40,426 nucleotides of DNA, from contig JAGQOW010000031.1 in assembly GCA_020427155.1 (NCBI GenBank), positions 1 to 40,426 on the forward strand. Direction: 5' to 3'. This stretch comes from Planctomycetales bacterium (lineage in GTDB: Bacteria; Planctomycetota; Planctomycetia; Pirellulales; Lacipirellulaceae). The position numbers and the translations under genes are program-made. The notes beneath the pieces were generated by a model, which was not told where the DNA came from, ran no database searches, and saw only the letters and a list, made by a program, of their open reading frames with translations. Shown here in pieces: positions 22,867-32,341 of this stretch (positions are counted from its first letter, which is position 1; every line of letters starts with the position of its first letter).

Positions 22867-25653
22867 TTAGCGCACATACTTCAGCGGGTATTTTACGTTT
22901 CCGGGCGACCGCCAGGCGTTTCGTTCTGCACTGGCAGGGCCGACTGCCAGGCCAATCCAACCGTCGTCGATCACTAGTTGCGTGACCATGAGTCCGTCTA
23001 AACGAGAATCGTTCTGAAGTCCAACGGCGAGGAGTCGCAGCTCCTGGTCTTTGGGAAAGAGCTTGCCGATCACCGAGTGAAGCACGACACGCGGGCCCGT
23101 CTTGAGTCGGTATCCAGAAAACTGGAGCGTGCCATCACGCACCAGCCGCACATCGAGTCCCTCGAGCTGCGGACGGAAGCGGGCGTGAACCTTGAAATTC
23201 TTAATCTTGTCGCGCCCGTGGGCCAGCTCGCGGATGTTCAGGATGAGAGTCAGGTGGTCGCCTTCGCAGTTGACCAGGATGGCATTATGGGGTGCAAACT
23301 CGATTATTGCGCGAGCAGGGAGATCGTCTGGAAGCGTGGGATCGGCGAAGCCGAGCTTTTCGGCCAGAAACAGAAACAGCTCGTCGACTTTCATCCGGCG
23401 GCCTTCAAGTTCGAGACCTGCCAAGCCGTTATTTAGAGCCGTCTCGTGCATCTGCATGCTGGCAAGGCTATCGGCAGGAGCAAGGGGGCGGGGCGTATGC
23501 GCGCCCAATTGCCCTTCATTGGCCAGCCGCAAGCGCATGACCGCCCGCTCTTCGGTGGTGAACATGGCTATCGGATCGGCAATCAAAGCCAGGTGGCTCA
23601 TCGGAACCAGCACGCTGTCGCGAAATTTCTGTTCGAGGTTGGTAAGTTTGGCATCCGCCTCTTGGTTCATGCGCTGTCGAGCTTGTCGCGCAACTTTTGA
23701 TTTGACATGGGCCATCGCCAAGGGGCGAGCTTTGCGGTTTTGGTTTCGCGCAATCTCGCGTAGTAGAGTCCCGAACAGGGGAATCGGGTCGAGCTGCGAC
23801 TCAACACCAAGCAGGTCGTGACGACCTTTGGCCGATGCTTTGGCCGGAGAAATGTCCAGGCCTTCCTGATCGATGACGATGGTCTTAGACGCTTCGTACT
23901 CCATTTTGGCCGAATTGCGAACTCGGGCAGGCCAGGTTTCCGAGCGCGTGTTCGAATACACTTTGCCAAATGCTTCCAGGTTGAGCCGCCAGCTCTCGGG
24001 ATCGGGTAGCAAACGGACTTTGAGGTTGGTGGTGGTGCGCGCTTTGCCGCGGACCGGCGAACCAGCGATTCGCTCGCGAACCGGCGAGACCGTCGAGCCC
24101 TGGGAAGGAACCATCCGATTGAACAGATCTCTGCTGAGGGCGATCCGCATATTCGAGCTGCGGTAGTGCTGATCCAGGTGTTCGGCCAGGGCTTGCAGGC
24201 TCTCGTCGTCTGACCATTGCAATTGTTGTTGTACCTGCGCGATGGCAGCGGCCAAGTGAAGTTCTCGGGTCACTTCGTAGCGCTCGACAATCGCGGCGAA
24301 GCGATCGAGATCAATGGCCTGAGCGGTCCAGGCTTGCAGTTGGTGATTCAGATCTGCCAGCGGCGAGGTCGCCAGAAACTGTGCCTGGGCTTCCGAAAGT
24401 CGCTCGTCTGACATCCGCAGCAAGACTTCCTGGGCCAGCTTGCCGCGGCCTTGGGCGTCGAGCCCCGCGCTCTCGCTGGAGGCACTGGCTAGGCGGTCGA
24501 GCATCAGGTACTCGCGCCAATCGTTGCCGTGAACATCGGTTGCCAGCAGCTCTGCGACCTGCGTCAGTACGGGTAAGATGTTCGGTTGTGCGGTAGGAAG
24601 GTCTGTCGCCACAGTTTCCAGCCGTTTCGGGTCTAACAGGGCGCGGTAGATTCCGAGCCGTCGCTGCAGCGACTGGCTGGCTTGATAGCAATCTTGTTGG
24701 ATCGCGACTTGTGAGATGCCTGAAGCAAGCACGTGTCCTTCGTCGGCTGCCTGCTGCAATTGTTGAAGCAGCGCAATCGGGTCGGTGGCAGCCGTGGGAG
24801 GTTCTTCGGTGAGCTGATGCAGTTGACCGGTTACTTGCTCAGCCCACTGGGAAGTCTGGGGAAAGCCTTTCAATGCTTTGAGCTGACCGAGAAGTGTTTG
24901 GGGGCGATGATTCACCAGTGGCAGCGCCTGGACGGGCGGGGCTGGAGAGGTAATTGGCTGCTCGGTGGCGAGTGACGGCCGTTTGGCGATCCGAAGCTCT
25001 GCTTGCTGGCTCGCCTGAAAGCGCCGAGCGGCATCGAGCAACATTTCTCCGAAGTAGTCGATCTTTTCGGCTGCTTGAGCTACGGAAGCAGAAATCTGCG
25101 AGTCGAACTCTGGGATGTCGCGGCGCTCACGTGTGTCGAGCATTGCCAGCCGATCATGTTCGCTGGAAACTTGAACTTGCCGGCGCGGCGGTTCGGAAAC
25201 GAATTGAACGGGTTGTTCTGCATGGTCTCGCAGCTGATCCTGGACTGGCAGCCGATCGATGAATGCAGTCAGAGTATCGCGCATTTGCAGCAGGACATCG
25301 AAGTCAAACTGCGGCGGAGCGGGCACCTGCTCGGCACTGCGAGGCAAGTTCAGCACCAAGTTTGCCGAGGGAGCCGAGGGCCTGCTGACAACGATGGGCG
25401 GGTCGGGCGATTCCAAAGGCACCGACAGAGTCGATTCTTTATTGATGTCGTCAGCGCTAATCGACAACGGAGCAGCTGCAGAAGGAGACAACGCAAAGGC
25501 TTCCTGCTGCGGTATTTCGGCGACTTCGGTTAGAGGCCGTTGTCGAGAACGATAGCGATGCCAACTACTGGGAGCAAAGATGGCCAATACAAACAAACAG
25601 CCCAGAGTGGCTAGAATCGGCCACAGGGATTTCTTAGATGTCCACCGTTTCAA
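22867..25653 (-). CDS. Large membrane-anchored protein of unknown function
   Basis: 928 residues, not recognised. The N-terminus has a positive stretch and one membrane segment (LWPILATLGCLFVLAIFA), then a Pro/Ser-rich linker to about residue 110. A long, mostly helical Gln/Leu/Ala-rich region to about 500 follows, then a domain containing RIALSRDLFNRMVP and VKVRLLPDPESWRLNLEAFGKVYSNTRSETWPARVRNSAKM-type strands. It ends in a beta-rich part with HNAILVNCEGDHLTLILNIREL. It could be a periplasmic protein held by its N-terminus. The start is TTG, fixed by SD AGGAGG (plus-strand CCTCCT at 25659-25664). A 22-base palindrome (25699-25720) lies 46 bases upstream. Confidence 0.75.
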   Translation of the reverse strand: MKRWTSKKSLWPILATLGCLFVLAIFAPSSWHRYRSRQRPLTEVAEIPQQEAFALSPSAAAPLSISADDINKESTLSVPLESPDPPIVVSRPSAPSANLVLNLPRSAEQVPAPPQFDFDVLLQMRDTLTAFIDRLPVQDQLRDHAEQPVQFVSEPPRRQVQVSSEHDRLAMLDTRERRDIPEFDSQISASVAQAAEKIDYFGEMLLDAARRFQASQQAELRIAKRPSLATEQPITSPAPPVQALPLVNHRPQTLLGQLKALKGFPQTSQWAEQVTGQLHQLTEEPPTAATDPIALLQQLQQAADEGHVLASGISQVAIQQDCYQASQSLQRRLGIYRALLDPKRLETVATDLPTAQPNILPVLTQVAELLATDVHGNDWREYLMLDRLASASSESAGLDAQGRGKLAQEVLLRMSDERLSEAQAQFLATSPLADLNHQLQAWTAQAIDLDRFAAIVERYEVTRELHLAAAIAQVQQQLQWSDDESLQALAEHLDQHYRSSNMRIALSRDLFNRMVPSQGSTVSPVRERIAGSPVRGKARTTTNLKVRLLPDPESWRLNLEAFGKVYSNTRSETWPARVRNSAKMEYEASKTIVIDQEGLDISPAKASAKGRHDLLGVESQLDPIPLFGTLLREIARNQNRKARPLAMAHVKSKVARQARQRMNQEADAKLTNLEQKFRDSVLVPMSHLALIADPIAMFTTEERAVMRLRLANEGQLGAHTPRPLAPADSLASMQMHETALNNGLAGLELEGRRMKVDELFLFLAEKLGFADPTLPDDLPARAIIEFAPHNAILVNCEGDHLTLILNIRELAHGRDKIKNFKVHARFRPQLEGLDVRLVRDGTLQFSGYRLKTGPRVVLHSVIGKLFPKDQELRLLAVGLQNDSRLDGLMVTQLVIDDGWIGLAVGPASAERNAWRSPGNVKYPLKYVR

Positions 25654-26037
25654 CTAAACCTCCTGCCCCCGCGAAGAACCTACTGGCACTCGTAACCCTG
25701 ACGACAACAGGTTGTCGTCAAAGTACACGTCGACCGAGCTCTCTAGCGGTGCATCCAAGGTGCGGGTTAGTCTGCACGGGCAGACATCAGCCGAAGTAAC
25801 GAACGAGCTTCGCCTCTTTGGTAAGATCGGTTATCTGAATCGTTCGCTTGCGTTGAGATGCCCGGTCGCCAGCGAATGTCGAGAGTTGGGCAAGGTGCAA
25901 TGGCACTAAGAAGGCCGGATTAGCGCGATGGAAATCCTAATTACGCAAACTAGGTTGACTTTACGGACATGCGAGTCGCGGCAAGAATACTGCCGGCGGG
26001 CAGCGCTTTGGGATTGCTAGCAAGGAGAGTATCGAAC
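25654..26037. other. Divergent intergenic region with a palindrome
   Basis: 384 bases between the large unknown gene and the peptidase gene. It holds the palindrome at 25699-25720 and SD sites for both flanking genes. A 65-codon open frame at 25712-25909 has no SD or domain and was not accepted. Confidence 0.5.
25699..25720. promoter_or_regulatory. 22-bp palindrome TGACGACAAC-AG-GTTGTCGTCA
   Basis: Two perfect 10-base arms with a 2-base centre. The short centre and symmetry fit a dimeric repressor site better than an RNA hairpin. It lies 46 bases ahead of the TTG start of the large unknown gene, within a likely promoter zone. Confidence 0.55.
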
Positions 26038-27249
26038 GTGAAGCAACCAGCTACAACGAGTACGGCGGCACCGTTGCCTGATGAGCAGGCGACCAGGCTG
26101 CTGATGCAATTGTTGGCGATCCCGGGACCGAGCGGCGGCGAGCGAAAAGTTGTCGAGTTTCTTCGACAACAACTCGGCAAGGCCGGAGTCTCGTCCAGCG
26201 AGCTGAAAACTGACGATGCCCAGCGGCGCTCGGCGCTCGGCGGCGAAGTTGGCAATCTCGTGCTTCGATTGCCAGGAACCGTTCGCGGGCCGCGCCGCAT
26301 GTTGAGCGCACACCTGGACACGGTGCCGATTTGTGTAGGTACCAAGCCCGTGAAGCGCGGGCAGAGAATTGAAGCGGCCGATCCGCAGGCCGGCCTTGGC
26401 GGCGACGACCGAGCGGGAGTCGCGGTGCTCTTGTCCACAGCGCTGAGCATTTTGCGCAACAAATTGCCGCATCCGCCGCTCACGTTCTTGTGGACAGTTC
26501 AAGAAGAGGCAGGGCTGCATGGGGCGCGAAACGTGCGCTTGAGCGCGCTGGGCAAACCCCAACTGGCGTTCAATTGGGATGGCAACCTGGCCAATCGGCT
26601 GACGATCGGCGCTACGGGCGGCTATCGCATGCAGATCCAGATTCGCGGCATTGCTAGTCACGCAGGGGGGCATCCAGAAAAAGGAGTCAGCGCGATCGTC
26701 ATCGCCTCGCTGGCGACGGCCGATCTGGTCGAGCATGGGTGGCATGGATTGATTGAAAAAGGTCGCCAGCGGGGCACCAGCAACATCGGCGTGATAGCAG
26801 GGGGCGTAGCAACAAACGTGGTGTCCGATCTGGTCAATATCAAAGCCGAGGCACGAAGCCACGATCCTGCATTCAGAAAACGCATTGTACGGGAGATTGA
26901 GCGCGCCTATCGTCGGGCAGTCAAGAAAGTGCGCAGCAGCGATCGCCGGCGAGGAGAAGTGGATATCCAGGGCCATCTCGATTATGAGTCGTTCCTGCTA
27001 TCGAAAGACGATCCCTCGGTACTGGCCGCGGCGGCGGCAGTGGAGGCTGCCGGCTCGGATGTAGACTTTGCGATTGCCAACGGCGGACTCGACGCCAACT
27101 GGCTTACCGCGCATGGAATCCCGACGGTTACGCTCGGCTGCGGTCAGAACGAAATCCATACGGCAGCCGAGTGGCTTGATCTCGAAGAGTTTCATCGCGC
27201 CCGGCGGATAGCGCTTCACCTGGCAACGACCACAAGCAACGCGAAATAA
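26038..27249 (+). CDS. M20/PepT-like zinc aminopeptidase
   Basis: A metallopeptidase of the M20 type, most like tripeptidase PepT. Metal ligands are visible: His and Asp in SAHLDTVP, Asp in GLGGDDRAG, Glu-Glu in VQEEAGLHGA and the final His in QNEIHTAAEWLDL. The lid/dimerisation insert contains IASHAGGHPEKGVSAI. The GTG at 26038-26040 is preferred because AAGGAGAG sits 9 bases upstream, giving 403 residues. The frame extends to 25969, but that adds an atypical N-terminus. Its substrate may be small peptides. Confidence 0.88.
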   Translation: MKQPATTSTAAPLPDEQATRLLMQLLAIPGPSGGERKVVEFLRQQLGKAGVSSSELKTDDAQRRSALGGEVGNLVLRLPGTVRGPRRMLSAHLDTVPICVGTKPVKRGQRIEAADPQAGLGGDDRAGVAVLLSTALSILRNKLPHPPLTFLWTVQEEAGLHGARNVRLSALGKPQLAFNWDGNLANRLTIGATGGYRMQIQIRGIASHAGGHPEKGVSAIVIASLATADLVEHGWHGLIEKGRQRGTSNIGVIAGGVATNVVSDLVNIKAEARSHDPAFRKRIVREIERAYRRAVKKVRSSDRRRGEVDIQGHLDYESFLLSKDDPSVLAAAAAVEAAGSDVDFAIANGGLDANWLTAHGIPTVTLGCGQNEIHTAAEWLDLEEFHRARRIALHLATTTSNAK

Positions 27250-27324
27250 GACGCTACAGCGCAAGATACAATCAAGCGAGATGCCACCAGCAGAATAAAG
27301 TGAACCCTTAAGAGTAGCCTTTCC

Positions 27325-27618
27325 ATGCAACCCGACGACGATCTGTGTCTCTGTTTTCATGTGAGCAAACGAAAGGTAGCGAGTTTTCTCCGAGTTGAAA
27401 AACCGCAGCGCGTAGGGCAACTTGCCGAGTGTTTTGGGGCAGGGACAGGTTGCGGCTGGTGTCGTCCATTTTTGCAGAAGATGTTCGATGCGGCGCAAGC
27501 AGGCAACCTGGCTGAGACGCAGCTGCCGGGGGCTGAAGAATACGCCCTGAATCGAGCCGAATACGTCCGTTCGGGTGGTGGAACACCACCTCCGGGCGCC
27601 GAGCCAGTCGACTTTTAG
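27325..27618 (+). CDS. BFD-like [2Fe-2S]-binding domain protein
   Basis: A 97-residue protein with the bacterioferritin-associated ferredoxin-like fold. Cysteines at 8, 10, 43 and 46 (CLC...GAGTGCGWC) match the C-x-C...C-x-x-C pattern of the [2Fe-2S] BFD domain. Helices carrying CFHVSKRKVASFL and CGWCRPFLQKMF fit the family. The rest is a Pro/Gly-rich tail. It may serve iron handling or as an electron-transfer partner, but no bacterioferritin gene is nearby. The ATG is taken at 27325 without a strong SD. It stands alone between the peptidase and FHA genes. Confidence 0.85.
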   Translation: MQPDDDLCLCFHVSKRKVASFLRVEKPQRVGQLAECFGAGTGCGWCRPFLQKMFDAAQAGNLAETQLPGAEEYALNRAEYVRSGGGTPPPGAEPVDF

Positions 27619-27741
27619 GCCCCTCTCAAGCAGAACACCTGCCGCGAGTCCATGCTTTCGCTTGCTGCTGGCAGTGCTGCATGTTATAAGCGGATGAGGG
27701 GGATAACGCGGTCAGATGTCGGAACAGGCGCCGATTGAGAG

Positions 27742-28422
27742 ATGAATCAGATTACGTTGAGAGTTCTGGACGGCGCAGATCGCGGCCAAGTTTTCGATGG
27801 GTTGTCTCCGCCGATCACGATCGGCCGCGAGGAAGGCAACTCGGTCCAACTCAACGACGAACGGATCAGCCGCTTTCATATCAAGATTCAAGAGGACCAG
27901 GAGAAGCTGGTGCTCACGGACTTGGAAAGCACCAACGGCACGCGGGTCAACGGCGAAGATACGCACCTGAGAATCCTTCGTTACGGCGACGTGATTTCGG
28001 TCGGTCGCTCAGTTCTGTTGTACGGTACGCGCGACCAGATTGCCGGACGTTTGGAAGAACTTCGTAACGACGGCTTGAGTGGTTCTGACCAGCTGTGTAC
28101 CGGCGAGTTGGTCGAGCGCGCAGATTCCGGTTCACTGAGTTTCGAATTGCGACTAGGCTCCTCCGAAGACTTGCAAAGCACGTTGCACATTCCGCTGCCG
28201 CCGGAGTTGCCCAGCGAACTGAGTGCAGGACAGGCGGCCCAAGTTTCAGAACTTCTCGAATACTTACATTTACGCACCCGACAGCTTGTCCAGTCGGGGG
28301 TGGTCAACGACAAGGATGAGCGGGTCACGATCTCGCTGGCCCAGTGGCAAGACATCTTGGATATCCAGTCGCAACTGGCCGAGTATCTGCGGATGGTCGG
28401 CGATCCCGGATCGAAGGATTGA
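27742..28422 (+). CDS. FHA domain protein
   Basis: A forkhead-associated domain reads phosphothreonine peptides. The domain fills the first 95 residues: PITIGREEGNSVQLNDERISRFHIKIQ contains the key Arg29, Ser43 and His46. It is followed by DLESTNGTRVNG (Asn65) and YGDVISVGRSVLLYG. The remaining 130 residues are acidic and Leu-rich (helical) and are not recognised; they may bind a partner. The likely link is to planctomycete Ser/Thr kinases such as the one at 35462, but that gene is not adjacent. Start ATG with weak SD. Confidence 0.92.
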   Translation: MNQITLRVLDGADRGQVFDGLSPPITIGREEGNSVQLNDERISRFHIKIQEDQEKLVLTDLESTNGTRVNGEDTHLRILRYGDVISVGRSVLLYGTRDQIAGRLEELRNDGLSGSDQLCTGELVERADSGSLSFELRLGSSEDLQSTLHIPLPPELPSELSAGQAAQVSELLEYLHLRTRQLVQSGVVNDKDERVTISLAQWQDILDIQSQLAEYLRMVGDPGSKD

Positions 28423-28642
28423 GCCGCGGTGGCGAGCGGTCATTGCGAGCGGCATTCGTCTTTTAATAGCCGCGATTTGACAATATCGACAGCGCTTCTC
28501 CTGCAACCTGTCTGATTGCGAGTATTCTGCTGCAAAGCAACGGTGGAAACTTGCGTCTTGCCGCCCCTGTCGCCCTGCTCGCCCAGGGCGTTACAATGGC
28601 GACTGGTCGTAAGGTCTTGGTTGTTTTCCGGAGGGAGCCGTC

Positions 28643-31600
28643 TTGTCTGCGCCGTTTGTCCATCTGCATTGTCATAGCCACTTCAGCCTGCTCGATGGCG
28701 CGAGCCCGATCAAAAAGCTGGTCGGTCGGGCCAAAGAATTGGGCATGAACGCCCTGGCGCTAACCGATCATGGCAACCTCTACGGCGCCCTGCAATTCTA
28801 CGAAGCTTGCAAGGCGGCGGAGATCAACCCCATCTTGGGCTATGAAGCCTACGTGGCGCCTGGCAGCCGTTTCGGTCGCGGTAGCGGATTGAACAGCAGA
28901 GAGTCGAGTTACCACTTAACGCTCCTGGCACAAAATCGCACCGGATTTCAAAACCTGGTGAAGATGGCCAGCGCTGCTTTTCTGGAAGGCTTCTATCACA
29001 AGCCGCGGATTGATCGTGAACTGCTGGCGGCCCATTCCGAAGGAATCATCTGTCTAAGCGGTTGCGTTTCGGGCGAGTTCAGTCGCGCGCTATTGAACGG
29101 CAACGGCCCTCCCGCAGAAGATCAGATTGCTGCCGCGATCGAGATTACCGAGTGGTTTCACAAAGTGTTCGGCAATCGCTACTACCTCGAGATTCAAGAC
29201 AACGGTCTCGACATTCAGAAGCAAGCGATGGCCGCGGCGGTCGAGGTGGCCCATCGAGTGGGCTTGCCGCTGGTGGCCACGAGCGACGCACATTATGTCA
29301 ATCAGTCGGATGCCGAGGCACAGGATGTGCTGCTCTGCATCAACACAGGAAAATTTCGTACAGATGCCAACCGGATGAAAATGGAGGGCGACCAGTTCTT
29401 CCTGCGCAGCGCCGAGCAAATGATGGCGGCGATGCCGGGGCAAGAAGATGCGATTCGGCGGTCGCAAGAGATTGCGGATCTGGTCGATATCGACCTGGAA
29501 TTGGGCAAGCGACATTTCCCTACGTTTCATCCGCCGGAGAACACAACTTCGGAGAATTACTTGCGCGAACTGTGCCTGGCGGGGTTGAAGGAACGCTATG
29601 CCGGCGTACCCGATCGGTGGGAAGGGGACGATCTCTCGACCGAAGTGCTCGAACGACTGGAACGCGAACTGGGAGTCATCAACAAGCTGGGATTCTGCGA
29701 TTACTTTCTTATAGTTTGGGATTTTGTGCTTTTTGCAGTACAGCAGAACATCCCCTGCACGGCGCGTGGCTCGGGGGTTGGCTCGTTGGTTTGTTATGCG
29801 CTGAAGATGAGTCATGTCTGCCCGTTGAAATACGACTTGCTGTTTGAGCGATTTCTGGATGAGAGTCGGCTCGAAGCGCCCGATATCGATATCGACTTCT
29901 GCAAAGATCGACGCGGCGAAGTCATTCAGTATGTGAAAGACAAGTACGGCGAAGCGAACGTGGCGCAGATCGGTACGTTCGGCACGCTTGCCGCGAGGGC
30001 GGCGATTCGCGACGTCGGCCGGACGCTCGGGCTGCCAATTTTTCGGGTCGACCAGATCGTGGGCATGGTTCCCGATCAGTTGGGCATCTCTCTGGAAGCG
30101 GCGCTCGAGCAGAGCGACGAGTTGAAGAAGACCTACGACGCCGATCCCGAGATACGCGAACTGCTTGATTTGGCACAGAAGATCGAAGGTCTGGCGAGGA
30201 ACGTCGGCACGCATGCCGCGGCGGTAGTGATCGCAGAAAAACCGCTCGACCAGTACGTGCCGCTGCAGCACGTGAAAGGCAAGACCGAGGTCATTACCCA
30301 GTGGGCGATGGGCGATGTCGAACGGGCCGGGCTGCTGAAAATGGACTTCCTGGGCCTGCGCAATCTGACGATCCTTGCTCGCAGCATCGAACTGGTAGAA
30401 CAATCGAGCGGTAAGAAGATCGATCCCTACCAATTCCCGCTGGACGACAAGGAAACCTTTGCCCTGCTCTGTCGAGGCGAGACCAAGGGCATTTTTCAGT
30501 TGGAGAGCGGCGGAATTCGCGATCTTCTGCAGCGGATGAAACCCGACCACTTTCGCGACATCATCGCTACCAACGCCCTGTACCGCCCCGGGCCATTGGA
30601 AGGGGGCATGGTCGACGACTACATCGATGTAAAACATGGCCGCCAGGCCGCCGAGTATCCGCATCCGGTGCTCGAGCATGTGCTCGAAGAGACGCACGGC
30701 GTGATGGTCTATCAAGAACAGGTGATGCGGATACTCAATCAGTTGGGCGGCATTCGCTTATCCGACGCTTACACTTGCATCAAAGCGATCAGCAAGAAAA
30801 AGCTGCCAATGATCGCGCGATTCAAAGAGCAGTTCATTGAAGGTTCGCAAGAAAAAGGCTTGAGCGAGAAAAAAGCTGCCGAGCTGTTTGGCATGATCGA
30901 AAAATTTGCCGGCTATGGCTTTAACAAAAGCCACTCGACGGCTTACGCCTTGATCGCTTACATGACGGCTTATCTAAAAGCGCACCATCCTGTGGAGTTT
31001 ATGGCGGCACTGCTTTCCTGCGATATTGCCGGTCGCAATTTCAAGAGCAAAGATGCGATGGTCGAGCATTTGGAAGATTGCAATCGGATGGAAATCGAGG
31101 TGGTGCCTCCGAGCGTCAATGCCTCGGACTCGGACTTCAAGGTTGCCGCAGGGAAGATCCATTTTGGGCTGAGTGCCATCAAATCGTGCGGTAGCGGGGC
31201 GGCGGCAGGCATTGCGACCGAGCGCCAACGCGGCGGCGATTTCGGCAGCCTCTTCGATTTTTGCGAGCGGATCGACTCGCAGATTTGCAATCGGTCGGCT
31301 ATCGAATCGCTCATCAAGGCAGGCGCATTCGACTCACTGGGGGGACATCGGGCGCAGTTCATGGCCGTGCTCGATCGTGCTTTGCAATCGGGCGCCGCTG
31401 CAGCCGCTGACCGGCGTAGCGGCCAGAAAGGACTGTTCGAGGCGCTGGACGAAGAGGTCGAGCAGGAAACGGCGGCCCTCGACCTACCGAGTATTCCACC
31501 GTTTGAAGAGCAGGAGCAGCTCAAACTGGAGAAAGAAGTGTTGGGCTTCTATCTCACCAGCCACCCCCTGGCAGAGCATGAAGCGACCTTGCGCACCTAC

Positions 31601-32218
31601 TGCACTCACACGAGCCAGTCGATGGCCAAGCTGAAACATCGCGACGAAGTGGTGTTGGGGGGGATGTTGTCGGCCATCAAGTTTTCGCACACCAAGAATC
31701 CTCGCCCGGGAAGTGTGCATACCAAGTACGCGATGTGGGATCTGGAAGATCTCGACGGCATCATGCGCTGTATCCTCTGGCCTGAGCAATTTGCCGAGTT
31801 TGGCCATCTGGTCCAATCCGAAGCGATTCTGGGAGTCGTGGGCAAAGTCGATCGTCGCCCAGGCGCCGAGGAAGTCAACTTGATCGTTGACAAACTACTG
31901 ACCATGGAAGAATTATCAAAGCAATTCAGTAGCGGCATGGTCATCCGCGTTGAAGAAGACAAACACGGCGAAAATGTGCTCCAGCAGTTGCGCGAGATTG
32001 TCAGAGGCTATCCAGGCAATAAGCGGCTGCGGCTACGGCTCGATTTGTCGACTGGCGGGCAGGTTTGGGTAGAGAGTGCCAAGCAAGGGATCGAGCCAAA
32101 CAGCGAACTCAACGAGCGCATCGATCAGTTGTTAGGAGCTGGAAACCGGCTCATCGAGCGGGCGGCTCCGCGGCCTTCCGAGGCCTCCCAACGAGGTCGC
32201 GCGCGAGCTCCGCGTTGA
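28643..32218 (+). CDS. dnaE: DNA polymerase III alpha subunit
   Basis: The main replicative DNA polymerase, 1191 residues, close to the usual 1160. The N-terminal PHP domain begins VHLHCHSHFSLLDG. The palm catalytic carboxylates sit in EAPDIDIDFCKDRRGEVI. Also seen are GSGVGSLVCYAL, the KSHSTAYALIAYMTAYLKAHHPVEF region (which belongs to the fingers and tau-binding part), a helix-hairpin-helix stretch, and an OB-fold near VVLGGMLSAIKFSHTKN. The start is a TTG at 28643; GGAGGG at 28630-28635 lies 7 bases upstream. It is followed, about 120 bases on, by the nucleotide-sugar decarboxylase. Confidence 0.97.
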   Translation: MSAPFVHLHCHSHFSLLDGASPIKKLVGRAKELGMNALALTDHGNLYGALQFYEACKAAEINPILGYEAYVAPGSRFGRGSGLNSRESSYHLTLLAQNRTGFQNLVKMASAAFLEGFYHKPRIDRELLAAHSEGIICLSGCVSGEFSRALLNGNGPPAEDQIAAAIEITEWFHKVFGNRYYLEIQDNGLDIQKQAMAAAVEVAHRVGLPLVATSDAHYVNQSDAEAQDVLLCINTGKFRTDANRMKMEGDQFFLRSAEQMMAAMPGQEDAIRRSQEIADLVDIDLELGKRHFPTFHPPENTTSENYLRELCLAGLKERYAGVPDRWEGDDLSTEVLERLERELGVINKLGFCDYFLIVWDFVLFAVQQNIPCTARGSGVGSLVCYALKMSHVCPLKYDLLFERFLDESRLEAPDIDIDFCKDRRGEVIQYVKDKYGEANVAQIGTFGTLAARAAIRDVGRTLGLPIFRVDQIVGMVPDQLGISLEAALEQSDELKKTYDADPEIRELLDLAQKIEGLARNVGTHAAAVVIAEKPLDQYVPLQHVKGKTEVITQWAMGDVERAGLLKMDFLGLRNLTILARSIELVEQSSGKKIDPYQFPLDDKETFALLCRGETKGIFQLESGGIRDLLQRMKPDHFRDIIATNALYRPGPLEGGMVDDYIDVKHGRQAAEYPHPVLEHVLEETHGVMVYQEQVMRILNQLGGIRLSDAYTCIKAISKKKLPMIARFKEQFIEGSQEKGLSEKKAAELFGMIEKFAGYGFNKSHSTAYALIAYMTAYLKAHHPVEFMAALLSCDIAGRNFKSKDAMVEHLEDCNRMEIEVVPPSVNASDSDFKVAAGKIHFGLSAIKSCGSGAAAGIATERQRGGDFGSLFDFCERIDSQICNRSAIESLIKAGAFDSLGGHRAQFMAVLDRALQSGAAAAADRRSGQKGLFEALDEEVEQETAALDLPSIPPFEEQEQLKLEKEVLGFYLTSHPLAEHEATLRTYCTHTSQSMAKLKHRDEVVLGGMLSAIKFSHTKNPRPGSVHTKYAMWDLEDLDGIMRCILWPEQFAEFGHLVQSEAILGVVGKVDRRPGAEEVNLIVDKLLTMEELSKQFSSGMVIRVEEDKHGENVLQQLREIVRGYPGNKRLRLRLDLSTGGQVWVESAKQGIEPNSELNERIDQLLGAGNRLIERAAPRPSEASQRGRARAPR

Positions 32219-32341
32219 GCCAACTACCCAATCCGGGCTCGCCTCTCCTGTTTCTGAGAACTAAGCTAAGATAGTGGATGGCCGTATTTCGGAACGTCAT
32301 CGTTGGCCGCTGTTAGTTGAGTAGAAAGAAGTTCATCAGCC

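Noticed and set aside
25712..25909. 65-codon frame between the large unknown gene and the peptidase
   Set aside because: No SD, no domain, and it overlaps the palindrome.
29090..30715. Antisense open frame (541 codons) opposite dnaE
   Set aside because: Overlaps conserved polymerase motifs in the other frame; no protein features.
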